Positions 18,883 to 29,109 of a DNA stretch of 64,000 nucleotides are shown piece by piece (the stretch's first letter is position 1; the number at the start of each line of letters is the position of its first letter). The DNA is from Prorocentrum cordatum. Lineage: Eukaryota > Sar > Dinophyceae > Prorocentrales > Prorocentraceae. The translations under genes were made by a program, and so were the position numbers. The stretch spans positions 187,001 through 251,000 of the forward strand of contig CAUYUJ010011481.1 of the NCBI GenBank assembly GCA_963575745.1. The letters run 5' to 3'. Below the pieces are notes generated by a model, which was not told the origin of the DNA, ran no database searches, and saw nothing but the letters and a program-made list of their open reading frames with translations.

Positions 18883-19029
18883 ACGTTTGGCCAGCCTGGA
18901 ACATATCCCTATCCCTATGCTGGGCACCTCCTCATCACGATGCCAATCTCAGGGGTTCCCTTGTTTTTTGAAGGCGGATCTCTAAGATTGTCATCGCCTT
19001 TTGGCGTGTCAATCTTAGGGATAGGGATA

Positions 19030-19179
19030 CGTTCGCAGGTTGGTAAGAGTTTGGACGAAGAAGAAAAATACAAACACAAAAAACTCAAGAGGTGCCCCAC
19101 AAATTGCTCCACCACTGGTCCCCGGGCTGTGTGTTGACTCTTTCTGAACCTTCCCCCTGTAGAGGGACACGCCTGACTG
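19030..19179. mobile_element. M1 element, copy e, decayed left end
   Basis: Shares TTTGGACGAAGAAG and CTGGTCCCCGGGCTGTGTG with copy d. The right end CCCCCTGTAGAGGGACACGC, CTGACT is good. The left TIR is barely recognisable. Confidence 0.65.
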
Positions 19180-19204
19180 AACACTGGGCGCTGCTGCCTC
19201 CCAG

Positions 19205-19385
19205 GTTGAAGGGGCCCTGGGACGCACAAGTATAAGTGGACACTAAAATAACAGGATCCCCCATATCTTCCCATGTTTTCTGGGCTTCTGTCTTCCCCCC
19301 CACGTCGCACATTTTCCAATCCTTGCTGGGGAATCGGCGATTCATTGTGTCTGTGACTTGTTCTCTCCTGGCACATCTCACTGGT
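19205..19385. repeat. R4 dispersed repeat, copy b
   Basis: CCCATATCTTCCCATGTTTT, CTGGGCTTCTGTCTTCCC and GTGTCTGTGACTTGTTCTC, collinear with 17230-17420. Confidence 0.7.
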
Positions 19386-19387
19386 CG

Positions 19388-19540
19388 GGAGCCCACAAAG
19401 GACGCACGCGCCCAGCAATGTACATGAACGGCCCCTCGATTCGCGAGACCGGCCGCGTTATACGAACATTTGTGCAATGCGTGCTCTCGAAACCAGCGTG
19501 GATTCATGTACATGTACGTCCTTCTTTCGCTCCTGAACTG
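19388..19540. repeat. R1 dispersed repeat, copy a
   Basis: Begins GAGCCCACAAAGGACGCACG and contains GTTATACGAACATTTGTGCA, CTCTCGAAACCAGCGTGG and ATTCATGTACATGTACGTCC. Nearly identical to 54995-55150; the first 55 bp also occur at 26877-26940. Confidence 0.8.
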
Positions 19541-19706
19541 GGAGGTGCGGGAGCCCGTGCGCGAGTGTTGTCGACCAGCCACGGCTGCAGGGCCAGGGCG
19601 CCTTGGCCCCTATTGCAGCCTCTGGCACGAGAGCGATGCGGCGCTTCGGTCCGTGGCACGCTTGCTCGTGCAGGGTCAGACGAGCGCGCCCACTACTAGC
19701 AAAGTA

Positions 19707-19887
19707 CTCCAGATTTCGTGATAAAAGGGAGGGGGTCACAACCCTCCCAGACGAGAAGTTTTGGAGCCCCCCAGACCATCTATGAAAGGGCGGCCCTTTG
19801 CCCAGACCCCCCCGAACCCTCCAAGACAGCTCAAATCAGAACCCCCCCCCCAAATGTGACCCCCCTACTTTATTATGGAATCCGGAG
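19707..19887. mobile_element. M2 Stowaway-like element, copy b (second subgroup)
   Basis: 181 bp with TA on both flanks, ends CTCCAGATTTCGTGATAAAA ... TATTATGGAATCCGGAG. The interior differs from copies a and c but matches the reverse complement of copy d (39292-39472), e.g. GACCATCTATGAAAGGGCGG. This defines a second subgroup. Confidence 0.85.
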
Positions 19888-19889
19888 TA

Positions 19890-20319
19890 ACTACTCGCAA
19901 ATGGCCTGGGTCCGCCGCGGGGAATCTGCGACAAATTCCATCGGGACAGACGTGCGTTTTGGGGACGTTTTTGCGAGTGGTGACCGCAAAGTCGCGCTGC
20001 CACCGAACGAGTGCACCTGCCGGAAAACCGACGAGCCAGACGAGCATCGGCCGACTGCCCTCCATCCCTCTCCTGTTGAGGCTCGGTGGAGGGTCCGTAG
20101 ACCTGCGTCGGTGCAGTGGGAGGGGGGGGATCGCAGCGAGCTCTTCTGGGGCTCGGGCTCAGGACGGTCCAGGAGCACTGGAAGCACTGCCTGACGGTCC
20201 TCATTGACATAAGTTGATTGTTGCGAGCTAGTTGTGCACAACGCCGAGGTGGCCGAGGCTGCTGCTGTTGGGTTCCTGGCTGGGGGCTCTCATGCAGCCA
20301 CCCTCATGCAGTTGTTACG
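19890..20319. other. Non-coding stretch
   Basis: CACTCGCAAATGGCCTGGGT is shared with 58436-58470 (ACTCGCAAATGGCCTGGATC). Otherwise no feature is recognised. Confidence 0.4.
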
Positions 20320-20637
20320 TAGGCCCCTCCAAAGGCGCAAAAGAGAGTTGAGCTCGTGGTGAACCCCGACGATGGTCCGCTCCAGTGGATGGGGCTTCTG
20401 GGCAGGTCGGATGGGGTGGTGTACAATGCTGTTGTGCATTTCGCCAGCTACGCCCCTCGAGGCTTCCTCCTTCAAGCGTTCAAGTCAAGATACCTGGCGC
20501 CATCCACTGAGGCGGCAATAGCCGTCAAGGCTGGAGCTGACAAACTCAGGCTGCAATCCTTTCAGCCTGCCCAGACGCGCGTGTACTTGAGCTGCTCTCG
20601 GGAGGCGCGGTCGTCTCATAGCCCTCAAGGGAGCTAA
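20320..20637 (+). CDS. Possible exon or gene fragment, unknown
   Basis: The frame opens after TACGTAG (a possible acceptor) and reads APPKAQKRVELVVNPDDGPL, QWMGLLGRSDGVVYNAVVHF, ASYAPRGFLLQAFKSRYLAP to a stop at 20637. Composition is balanced and protein-like, unlike the surrounding repeat frames. There is no ATG near the start and no recognised domain. The opposite strand also has a protein-like frame just to the right, so only one of the two may be real. Confidence 0.3.
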
Positions 20638-20849
20638 CTGTTTCAAGGTTCGTGCCTTGTGGCGCACCTGGGTTCTGTCCGCGGCGGGCCGCGGAGCTGG
20701 AGTGATGGGCATCACTGGCTCCACTCTCAGTGCAACTGCGCCCCCTTGCTGGTGAACTGGTTGGGGCCGAGGCGTGCGACCTGCCCGCCTTTGAGGAGGG
20801 AGGAGGGCGGAGGGAGGAGGGAGGATGCTGGATCTTAGACGGTAGGACC

Positions 20850-21115
20850 CCTCCTAGTCTTCTCAGATTGGCGTAGAATGCCATTCGGGATGCGCTTGGC
20901 ACCCAGTGCTCGAGGAGGCAATGCGTCATGCCTCTCAACGCAGGGTTCCCCACCCTGCGTCCCATAGGTTGGGGCATGGCTTGGCCCCACTCGCTCACCA
21001 ACGATTTGGGTGAACGCTTGTCACTGTACGAACATCGCAAATGAAGGCCAACAATTCGGTAAGAGATCGGTGGAGCGCTGGCCCGAGGCGCCTGTAGAAG
21101 AAGCACGCACACCAT
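20850..21115 (-). pseudogene. Possible retroelement or gene fragment, unknown
   Basis: The minus-strand frame reads VGLHLRCSYSDKRSPKSLVS, EWGQAMPQPMGRRVGNPALR, GMTHCLLEHWVPSASRMAFY, ANLRRLGGVLP. It then becomes low-complexity Ser/Pro. Protein-like, with no start and no recognised domain. A piece of a retroelement polyprotein is a guess. Confidence 0.3.
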
Positions 21116-21126
21116 AAACAGAAGCT

Positions 21127-21264
21127 TTTGGCGCTCCGCGCGGATTTCTTGGATCTGCGCTGGACCCCCCTCCCCAGCGCGCGGAGCGCGCCAGGGGCGG
21201 CGCCAGAAGCGCCGCCGGGGGGGGGCCCAGGCGCCTGATCCAAGAAATCCGCGCGGAGAGCCAA
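21127..21264. mobile_element. M7 TIR element, copy a
   Basis: 138 bp. Ends TTGGCGCTCCGCGCGGATTT, CTTGGATC and GATCCAAG, AAATCCGCGCGGAGAGCCAA. TIRs of about 28 bp with one mismatch. The GC-rich core has GCGCGCGGAGCGCGCC. Copies at 25005 and 24268 (partial). Confidence 0.85.

Positions 21265-21306
<42 letters not shown>
21265..21306. repeat. (AT)n microsatellite
   Basis: About 20 AT units directly abutting M7 copy a. A second short (AT)n lies at 37657-37683. Confidence 0.95.
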
Positions 21307-21308
<2 letters not shown>

Positions 21309-21525
21309 CATGTTTTATACTTCGAGTCTGGGACCCAATGTTGTTGGCCTGGTGCGATGCGCCTGGCTGCGCTGGCGCTCACCGCTGGTGCCCGTCAGCC
21401 GTCCTCTTCGGGCGCCGTACTCTTCACGGCTCCGGCCGCTTCTGCCCGAGTTCGCTGCCGGCCGCTGCTCGTCTGCGGCCTGCATCTTCCGTGAGGCCCT
21501 GCCGGGCACCCTGGGCCCTGGGCTT

Positions 21526-21570
21526 CAGTCGGGCGTGTCCCTCTGCAGGAGGAATATTCAAATTCTTCGA
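21526..21570. mobile_element. M1 left end fragment
   Basis: CAGTCGGGCGTGTCCCTCTG then CAGGAGGAATATTC. No right end within 300 bp. Confidence 0.5.
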
Positions 21571-21799
21571 GAGGTTTTTAAGTGGAGCGCCAATTTGGGG
21601 CCCTATCCTGGGATATACGATGGGGGGGTGTCCATCCTCGAGATGGGTGCATCCGAATAGCCCCCCTGGGGTGTATCCCAAAGTTCCCCCTTTCATCTGA
21701 AAGGCCAAACTTTTCGGCAGAGCCCGGGAATTGGGGGAGAAACATCGCCTGACAGGATATGCCGCTCGAAATGGAGGGCTTCACGATCTGCGCGCCTTT

Positions 21800-21950
21800 C
21801 GGTGGCAACTCGAGGTAGCATCTCATACCATCTCGCCGGGTCTTGCGCATCGACGCTAAATCGACGCTAATCGACGCCAACCGACGTTGAATCGGCGCTA
21901 CCTCATCGACTCCCAGACGCTCATCGACGCGGATCGACGCTGAAGCCGGA
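21800..21950. repeat. R6 repeat with ATCGACGCTA units, copy a
   Basis: GGTGGCAACTCGAGGTAGCA leads into about nine units of ATCGACGCTA(A). Collinear with 34765-34925, which has the same leader GGTGGCAACCCG. Confidence 0.75.
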
Positions 21951-22204
21951 ACTGAGAGGACATACCAGACTCTCATGATCTGCTGCCGAAACACCTCGCC
22001 CGCCCGCAGTCCCCTCTCCCCCCCACCGCCCTCGCGGTGCGCATGCTTGCCGCTTCTTCGCATCCCACGCCTTGGTCCGCCCGCTCCGGGCGATCGCCCA
22101 CGCGCCGCGGCGGAACCGCTGTCCGCCGCCCCGCCCCCTCTGTCCGACGCGTCAGCCGTTAGGAGGCAACCACGGGGAAGACTTCGTCAGGCATACTGGT
22201 CACC

Positions 22205-22368
22205 ACCCACCAAACCACCCCAACCCAACCCGAAGGCTCAAATTTACATTCGATTTCCAGTGGGGGGGGGTCGGGAAACATCGAAAAAACACATATGGAA
22301 CCCTTACCCCCCCCAACCCAAAATTCGGGTCTTCGGGTTGGGTTGGGGTGGTCTGGTAGGTAGTCAAC
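22205..22368. mobile_element. M6 TIR element, copy a
   Basis: Ends CCAAACCACCCCAACCCAAC, CCGAAG and CTTCGGGTTGGGTTGGGGTG, GTCTGG. TIRs of about 27 bp, 164 bp overall. Copy b is at 27324-27481. Confidence 0.85.
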
Positions 22369-22369
22369 T

Positions 22370-23274
22370 GGGGGACTGGATTGGGCCGCAAATGAAGCGA
22401 GCCTAAGCCAGATTAAACGGGATTGCAAGCCGGACTAAGCGGAATCAGGCCGGATTACAACCAGACTGCGGACCAGGGCAAAGACAGAACTTGACCTCCC
22501 AGGAGTTGCATGCGATCCTCGTCGTCTGGCTCCCGGGTGATAACTCAAAGCTCCAGCGGCCGTTCGGAGCGTTCCGGGCAACCCCTGCTGGCTCTCGGCG
22601 AGGCGCACCTGCTGAACGGCATCCTGAGGCTAGGAAACCGCCGAGAACCGACAGAAACTCCAGCAACATCGAACCTCGACACACCCTCTCACGTTGGTCC
22701 CAAAACGATGCGGTGACAACCGTGCGGTGACCTCGGAATGCCTAACGACCTCACCGCACGCTCCGTCACAGCACCGTTCTGGAACTCTGGAGGCCCACGG
22801 CCCACAACTGTGCGGCCACCCCGAATCCCAACTGACTCGCCGCACTGTGGTGTCGCCGCACCTTCCCGGGGCCTCCAACTCTAGAGGCCTCCCAACTGGG
22901 GTCGGAGCACAGGGGGGTCGGAAGATCGCGCCACATCGCCGATCCATCGCCGATGCATCCGGCGACAGCAGCGATGCATCGGCGCAATCGACTTGGCGAA
23001 AACCTGGCGCCGTGTGTGTAGAGGAGCCTACAGTCAGAGCTCGGCCACAGGAGATCTTCCACAAGAAACCCGAGCCCGAGACCCCAGGGCGTGTCGTTTT
23101 TGTTGATGCGGGAACGCCACGCTCTCCATCGCAAAACCATCGAAGCCCAAGAAACCCAGGGCACCCTCGAGGCAAGCAGGAACCTTCTTGGCATGGGCTT
23201 CCACTGCAAACTACCGGTTGCAGAACCGCTCGCTCCTTGGCGACGGGGGGTCGATGCGCCCGCACCCGAGCCTC
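22370..23274. other. Non-coding stretch with small repeats
   Basis: GCCGGATTA/AGCGGAATC decamers at 22395-22470. R7 (CTCGGCGAGGCGCACCTGCT ... CCGAGAACCGACA) lies at 22590-22680, shared with 28843-28915. R5 (GATCGCGCCACATCGCCGAT, GATGCATCGGCG) lies at 22905-23005, shared with 35925 and 50735. Nothing protein-like is certain. Confidence 0.55.
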
Positions 23275-23895
23275 CTCCTCCTCCTCCCTCCTCCTCCTCC
23301 TCCTCCTCCTCCTCCTCCTCCTCCTCCTCCTCCTCCTCCTCCTCCTCCTCCTCCTCCTCCTCCTCCTCCTCCTCCTCCCTCCTCCTCCTCCTCCTCCTCC
23401 CTCCTCCTCCTCCTCCTCCTCCTCCTCCTCCTCCTCCTCCTCCTCCTCCTCCTCCTCCTCCTCCTCCTCCTCCCCTCCCCTCCTCCTCCTCCTCCTCCTC
23501 CTCCTCCTCCTCCTCCTCCTCCTCCTCCCCTCCTCCTCCTCCTCCTCCTCCTCCTCCTCCTCCCTCCTCCTCCTCCTCCTCCTCCTCCTCCTCCTCCTCC
23601 TCCTCCTCCTCCCTCCGCCTCCTCCTCCTCCTCCTCCTCCTCCTCCTCCTCCTCCTCCTCCTCCTCCTCCTCCTCTCCTCCTCCTCCTCCTCCTCCTCCT
23701 CCTCCTCCTCCTCCTCCTCCTCCTCCTCCTCCTCCTCCTCCTCCTCCTCCTCCTCCTCCTCCTCATCCTTCTCCTCCTACTCCTCCCTCTCCCCCCCCTC
23801 CTCCTCCTCCTCCTCCGCCTCCTCCTCCTCCTCCTCCTCCTGCTCCTCCTCCCTCTCCTCCTCCTCCTCCTCCTCCTCCTCCTCCTCCTCCTCCG
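23275..23895. repeat. (TCC)n megatract, about 620 bp
   Basis: Nearly uninterrupted TCC triplets on the + strand with scattered CCC insertions that shift the phase. The long frames of Ser, Leu, Pro, Arg or Glu over it are artefacts. Homopurine/homopyrimidine mirror sequence of this length can form triplex DNA. Confidence 0.95.
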
Positions 23896-24147
23896 TCCCA
23901 CCCAGCGTGGCCCCGGAGTCCTTCTGAGAGACCTGCGTCTGCACAGGCTGCTTCGCGGCCTGCTTCCTGTCCTCGCGGCCGCGTCAGGCCCAGACCCCGC
24001 GGCGCCAGGATTTTTTTGTTCACGCAGCGTCACTTCCCCCCAGAGGTCTCGACCCTTTTCCTGAGACTGGGATTTCCTCCTGAGCCGTTATTTAATGGTC
24101 CCGAAACCCGGTAAGGACCCCCGGAGGCCGAGGATAGCAAGAAACTT

Positions 24148-24407
24148 GGGTCGGGCATGTCCTCCTAGAGGCGGATGTTGTAAGAAAGCTGAAACCAATA
24201 GCCCCACACATTTCAAACATGATCGGAAGAGCACGAGAAATCGTCCCAAGATCATTTCGGATGATCTGATTCCGGAGGCGCCGCCCGGGGGGCCCAGCGC
24301 GGATCCGAGCAATCCGCGCGGAGCGCCAAGACATATAATTATGCTTACAGCGTGTTTGCTCGACTTCTGTTTGAATCTTCCTCCTGTAGAGGAACATGCC
24401 CGACGTA
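24148..24407. mobile_element. M1 element, copy g, carrying a nested M7 fragment
   Basis: Left GGGTCGGGCATGTCCTCCTA; right TCCTCCTGTAGAGGAACATG, CCCGACG. The interior is interrupted at 24268-24330 by the right two-thirds of an M7 element (CGCCGCCCGGGGGGCCCAGC ... AATCCGCGCGGAGCGCCAA). Confidence 0.75.
24268..24330. mobile_element. M7 partial copy nested in M1
   Basis: GGAGGCGCCGCCCGGGGGGC to GCGCGGAGCGCCAAG matches the right part of M7 copies a and b. Confidence 0.7.
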
Positions 24408-24534
24408 ACGATTTATGGCCACGCGATGAGGTCCGGGCAGGCGGCAAAGGACACGCGGCCGAAAGCTGGCCAGGGGGCCCCGCGGCTCTCTTTTTTGCTC
24501 GGCCACGGGCGGCGCCAGCGCGGAGGGAGGGGGC

Positions 24535-24690
24535 GACGAGGGGGGGGGGGGGGGGGGCGAGGGAGGAGGGGGCGAGGGGGGAAGGAGGAGGAGGAGGGGA
24601 CGGGCGAGGGGAGGAGGAGGAGGAGGAGGAGGAGGAGGAGGAGGAGGAGGAGGAAGATGAGGAGGAGGCGGAGGAGGAGGGAGAGGAGGA
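24535..24690. repeat. G-run and (GGA)n tract
   Basis: A G17 run near 24540, then GGGCGAGGGAGGAGG and GGA triplets to 24690. Confidence 0.9.
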
Positions 24691-24719
24691 TAATGATAAT
24701 CACAACACCTAATACTCAA

Positions 24720-25004
24720 GGGGGGAGATGAAGGGAGTTTCATAACCATGGAAAATAACAACAATAATACGAATGCTAATAATAATAATGAGAATAATAA
24801 TAATAATAGTTAAAAGAGTAATAATAGTAATATGAATAATATTATTAAAAAATAATGATAAGAATAATAATAGTAATAATAATAATAATACTACTAAAAT
24901 TAATACTAATAAAATGATTAATAAGAGAAATGATAATAATAATATCCATAAGATAACTAATACTAATAATAACAAACATAATGCTAACAATAAGAAGAAA
25001 CACT
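24720..25004. repeat. AT-rich (AATAAT)n island
   Basis: Irregular TAA/AAT triplets on the + strand for about 280 bp, sharply different from the surrounding GC-rich DNA. It abuts M7 copy b. Confidence 0.9.
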
Positions 25005-25140
25005 ATGGCGCTCCGCACGGATTTCCTGGATCCGCGCCGGACCCCCCCTCCCCATCGCGCGGAGCGCGCCAGGGGCGGCACCGGAGGCGTCGCCAGGGGG
25101 GGCCCAGAGCTGAGCCAAGTTATCCGCGCGGAGCGCCAAC
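25005..25140. mobile_element. M7 TIR element, copy b
   Basis: Ends ATGGCGCTCCGCACGGATTT ... TATCCGCGCGGAGCGCCAAC, with the core GCGCGCGGAGCGCGCC-like as in copy a. About 136 bp. Confidence 0.85.
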
Positions 25141-25189
25141 CGATTACGTTCATGGCTTTCTGTTTTCTTCGGGGGAGTGATGGAGCAGA

Positions 25190-26500
25190 GTCGGGAGGCA
25201 GGGAGGGAGGAGGGAGTGAGGGAGTGAGGAAGTGAGGGGGTAGTGAGGGGGGGGGGAGGGCGGGAGGAAGTGAGGGGGGGGAGGGGGAGGGAGGGAGGGA
25301 GGGCGGGGGGGGGGAGGAACTGGGCGTGAGGAGGGAGGGAGGGAGGTGGGAGGAGCTGGGAGGGGTGGGGGGGGGGGGGGGGTGGGGGGGGGGGGGGGGG
25401 GAAGGGAGGGAGGAGGGTGGAACTGGGAGGGAAGAGGGAGGGGGGGGGAGGCACTCGGGGAGCTGGGGGGAAGAGGAGGGGGGGGGAAGGCCCAGGATGA
25501 CGGTGCCCCTTTTCGGCCCGGAGCCGGCGCCGGCGACGAGGAAGGGGGCGAGGAGCAGGGAAGGCGACGCGGGAGGGAAGGCGGGAGGGGGCGAGAAGGG
25601 AGGAGGAACGAGGAGGGACAAGGGGAAGGGAGGGGAGGAGGGTCGATGGGGGGGGAGGGAGGGGAGGAGGGACGAGGGGGGGGGGAGGGACGAGGGAGGG
25701 GAGGAAGGAGGAGGAACGAATGGGAGGGAAGGAGGAGAGGGAGGTAAGGAAGATACTGGCGGATTACACAGCCTTTGAAGGTGGCTGGTCCCTGTGGAAT
25801 GTTGTGGCAAGTCAGGCTAGGGAAGGCTAGCCCTCGGATCACCATGTCAAGAGGCACGTTGGGGAACACTCACACCCACGCCGCCAGATCATGACGCATA
25901 ATGGGGATGGCGTGCGCACAAAGGGCCGCCAGATCATGACGCACAGTGGGGAGGGGAGGAGGGAGGAGGGACGAATGGGAGGTAAGGAGGAGGGGGGAGA
26001 AGACGGAGAACGAAGAAAGAGCATCGGGGAGACACGGTTGGCGGGAGGGGAGGGAGGGATGATGCAGGAGGAGCAGGAGGACGACGAGGAGGAGGAGAAG
26101 GAGGAGGATGAGGAGGAGGAGGGAGGGGCAAGGGGGGGAGGAGGAGGAGAGGGAGGAGGGAGGAGGAGGAGGAGGGAGGAGGAGGGAGGAGGGAGGAGGA
26201 GGAGGAGGAGGAGAAGGAGGAGGAGGAGGAGGAAGAGGAGACGGAGGAGGCGGAGGAGAAGGAGGAGGAGGAGGAGGAGGAGGAGGAGGAGGAGGGGGGA
26301 AGGCAGGGGAGAGGCGGAGCGCGAGGGAGGTTGGATATGGTGGCGGAGAGAGAAGGGCAAAGAGGGGGAACGGGGCAAGAAATGGGAAGAGGCGGAGGAG
26401 GTTGGAGGAACTCATACCGGAGGGAAGTGGAAGGATGGGGAGGAATCGCAAGAACAGGGGAGGAAGAGCGGAGGGACATGGATGGACAGGAATAGACAGG
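25190..26500. repeat. Purine megatract (GGGA/GGA)
   Basis: G-runs and GGGAGGG units at 25190-25750, a short mixed stretch 25755-25930, and GGA/GAG triplets at 25935-26300 with decaying edges to 26500. Within 25860-25950, GCCAGATCATGACGCA(T/C)A is duplicated 59 bp apart. No gene. Confidence 0.85.
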
Positions 26501-26876
26501 AATAGGATCGTCCATTGCCCTCGTCCATCGTCTTCTCCCAAGGCACGAAGAGAAGATCGAGGAAGACAATCATCTGTCTGGTCTCCCGGGTGTATGTGGA
26601 GGCCTCTGCGAACCCGTCAGAGCCTCGTGGGCACCGCGAGACCCCCTGAGGGGCGTTAGCTGGGGGCGGGCGACCCGCGCACTCGGCACGCGTTGCCACA
26701 ATTCCGGCGAGAGGGGACAGATCAGGAGGAAAAGGCGACATCGTTCGCCGCTCCCGTGGCCGCATCACAACACGATTGAACCGCATCCACCGTGAACTGG
26801 ACCTTCGATGAGAGCAAACCACACGACCCTCTCACAATCTGCTGCCTGCGCCCTTGAGGCGCCCCGAGACAGACAG
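26501..26876. other. Non-coding stretch
   Basis: No repeat copy and no convincing frame. Confidence 0.4.
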
Positions 26877-26940
26877 GGAGCCTACAAAGGACGAGCGCCC
26901 CAAACCACGTGCATGAGCACGGCCCCCCAGTTCGAGGAGA
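26877..26940. repeat. R1 dispersed repeat, partial copy
   Basis: GGGAGCCTACAAAGGACGAG, GCGCCCCAAACCACGTGCAT, GAGCACGGCCCC: the first third of R1, joined directly to R2. Confidence 0.65.
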
Positions 26941-26949
26941 TGTAAGACT

Positions 26950-27135
26950 CGGGTTCGGGGGACTCGGGTTGGCCCGACGAGGCCCTCATGAAAATGACGA
27001 GACCTGGTCTGAAATTTGGCGCAAACTCCCGCTGCAAACATCTCACGAAAACTGGATCGTCAAAATCCAAGACGCGCTCATCAAAAAGCGTCGGGAAGCC
27101 CGAGTTCCGGCGCACTCGAATCTTACGTCTCCCAG
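26950..27135. repeat. R2 dispersed repeat, copy a
   Basis: GGGGGACTCGGGTTGGCCCG, CATGAAAATGACGAGACC, CTCCCGCTGCAAACATCTCA, CGAAAACTGGATCGTC, AAAGCGTCGGGAAGCCCGAG. The same order at 32050-32245 and 48005-48170. Confidence 0.8.
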
Positions 27136-27323
27136 GCCGGTCCGCGAGGCTCGTGCCATGGAATCGAGCAGTGCAACACCTCGAAGCCCACGAAGCATCA
27201 CTTGCGCGGCGCGTGCGCAGAAATCTCTGGACAAGCTCGCGCGTGCACGCGACCAGCACGAGCGCCCGCGACCAACCGCGGGGGGAGGGGGGGGGGGCGG
27301 GGCAGAGCCCACCCGCAGGCGAC

Positions 27324-27481
27324 TACCAACGAGACCACCCCAGCCCAACCCGAGGATCCGAATTTCGGGTCGGTGGGGGTACGGGCTCCAGATGTGTCTT
27401 TTGCATGTTCCCGAGCCCCCCCCCCACTGGAAATGGAAGGCACATCGTGGCTTTCGGGTTGGGTTGGGGTGGTTTGGTCAG
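27324..27481. mobile_element. M6 TIR element, copy b
   Basis: Left ACCACCCCAGCCCAACCCGA; right TTTCGGGTTGGGTTGGGGTG, GTTTGGT; 158 bp. Confidence 0.8.
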
Positions 27482-27489
27482 GAGGGCGG

Positions 27490-27670
27490 ATCGATAAGTC
27501 GGATCGGCGATCGAAATGAATCGGATCAGCGGGGATCGGCAGCCGAGTGGGGAAAAGTCGAATCGGCGGAGGCCAGCAAGCCTCCAACAAGAAGTCGGAC
27601 CCCCAAGCCGAATCGAATCGGAATCGGATGCCATCGAAATCGAATCGAATCGAATCGGAGGAATCGAACT
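27490..27670. repeat. (GAATC)n-rich stretch
   Basis: GAATCG pentamers and hexamers, densest at 27600-27665 (ATCGAATCGAATCGAATCGG). Confidence 0.8.
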
Positions 27671-27849
27671 GAGCCCTGGTTGGCGGGCGGCGAGCAGGAC
27701 CCCACCGCCCGTCCTGGCGCGCCGAGGGGGGGCTGCGCGAGGGGCTCCCGAGGCGGCGCAGCACCGCCCGGAGCCCAGTACGCCTCTTCACGCGGAGCGC
27801 ACGCAGGGCTGCGGCACGACGGAGCGCCCTGGAGCTCTCGACCTCACAT

Positions 27850-28835
27850 TCCTCATCCTCTTCCTCCCTCTTCCTCCTCCTCCCTCCTCCTCCTCCTCCT
27901 CCTCCCTCCTCCCCTCCCTCCTCCTCCCTCCTCCCTCCTCCTCCTCCTCCTACCTCCTCCTTTCCTCCTCCTCCTCCTCCTCCTCCTTCTCCTCCTCCTC
28001 CTCCTCCCTCCCTCTCCCTCTCCCTCTCCCCCTCCCTCTCCCTCTCTCCCTCTCTCTCCCTCTCCCTCTCCCTCTCCCTCTCCCTCCTCACTCCCTCCCT
28101 CCTCCTCCTCCTCCTCTTCCTCTTCCTCCTCCTTTTCCTCGTCCTCTCTCCTCGTCCTCCTCGTCCTCGTCCGCGTCCTCGTCTCCGTCCTCGCCTCGTC
28201 CTCGTCCTCGTCCCTCCTCCTCCTCCTCCTCCTCCTCCTCCCTCCTCTCCTCCCTCCTCCTCTCTCCTCCCTCCTCCTCCTCCCTCCTCCCTCTCTCCCC
28301 TCCTCCCTCCTCCTCCTCCGCCTCCCTTCTCCCTCCTCCTCCTCTCCTCCCCCTCCTCCCGCCTCCCGCCTCCCTCCTCCCTGCTCCCTCCTCCCTCCTC
28401 CCTCCTCCCTCCTCCCTCCTCCCTCCTCCCTCCTCCCTCCTCCCCCTCCCTCCCTCCTCCTTCCTCCCCTCTCCCTCCTACCTCCTCCCTCCTCTCTCTC
28501 TCCTCCCATCCCCTCCTCCTCCCTCCTCCCTCCTCCCTCCTCCCTCCTCCCTCCTCTCTCCTCCCTCCTCCCCTCCTCCCTTCCTCCCTCCTTCCTCCTC
28601 CGCCCCCTCCTCCCTCCTCCTCCCTCCTCCCCTCCTCCCTCCGTCTTCCTCCTCCCTCCTCCTCCTCCTCCTCCTCTCCATCTCCCTCCTCCCTCCCTCC
28701 CTCCCTCCCTCCCTCCCTCCCTCCCCCCTCCATCCCTCCCTCCTCCTCCCTCCCTCCCCTCCCTCCCTCCCTCCTCTCCCTCCCTCCTCCTCCTCCTCCT
28801 CCTCCTCCTCCTTCTCCTCGTCCTTTCGTCCTCTC
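27850..28835. repeat. (TCC/TCCC/TC)n megatract, about 1 kb
   Basis: Pyrimidine-only for long runs: TCC triplets, then TCCCTC (28010-28090), CGTCCT (28140-28220), then CTCCCTCC. Long frames on both strands are translations of it. Confidence 0.95.
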
Positions 28836-28842
28836 GTCCTCG

Positions 28843-28920
28843 TCCTCGGCGAGGCGCACCTGCTGGAGAGCATTCAAGAGCTTTGAAAACCACCGAGAAC
28901 CGACATACACACCCGAAAAC
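28843..28920. repeat. R7 repeat, copy b
   Basis: CTCGGCGAGGCGCACCTGCT, GGAGAGCATTC, ACCGAGAACCGACA. Collinear with 22590-22680. Confidence 0.65.
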
Positions 28921-29109
28921 CTGAAGCCTACTCCCTGAGCGTACCCCCCCCCCCAACGTTGCCCCTGAGGTGCCGTCTGTGTCGCTTCGGCTGCTGCTTT
29001 TTGCCCCCCCCCCCCCCACAGCGTGCCCCAGCTGGGCGGCGAGGTTGTGAAGGCAGAGGCACAAGCCACGGCGACGCCCCGTGCCCTGGGGCCGCACACG
29101 CCCCGCACT

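Noticed and set aside
22630-24114. 400-470-residue frames rich in Ser, Leu, Pro, Arg or Gly
   Set aside because: Translations of the TCC megatract in all frames; the unique ends have no protein-like wording.
27198-29108. 636-residue Gly/Glu/Arg-rich frame and its opposite-strand partner
   Set aside because: Again a pyrimidine/purine megatract.
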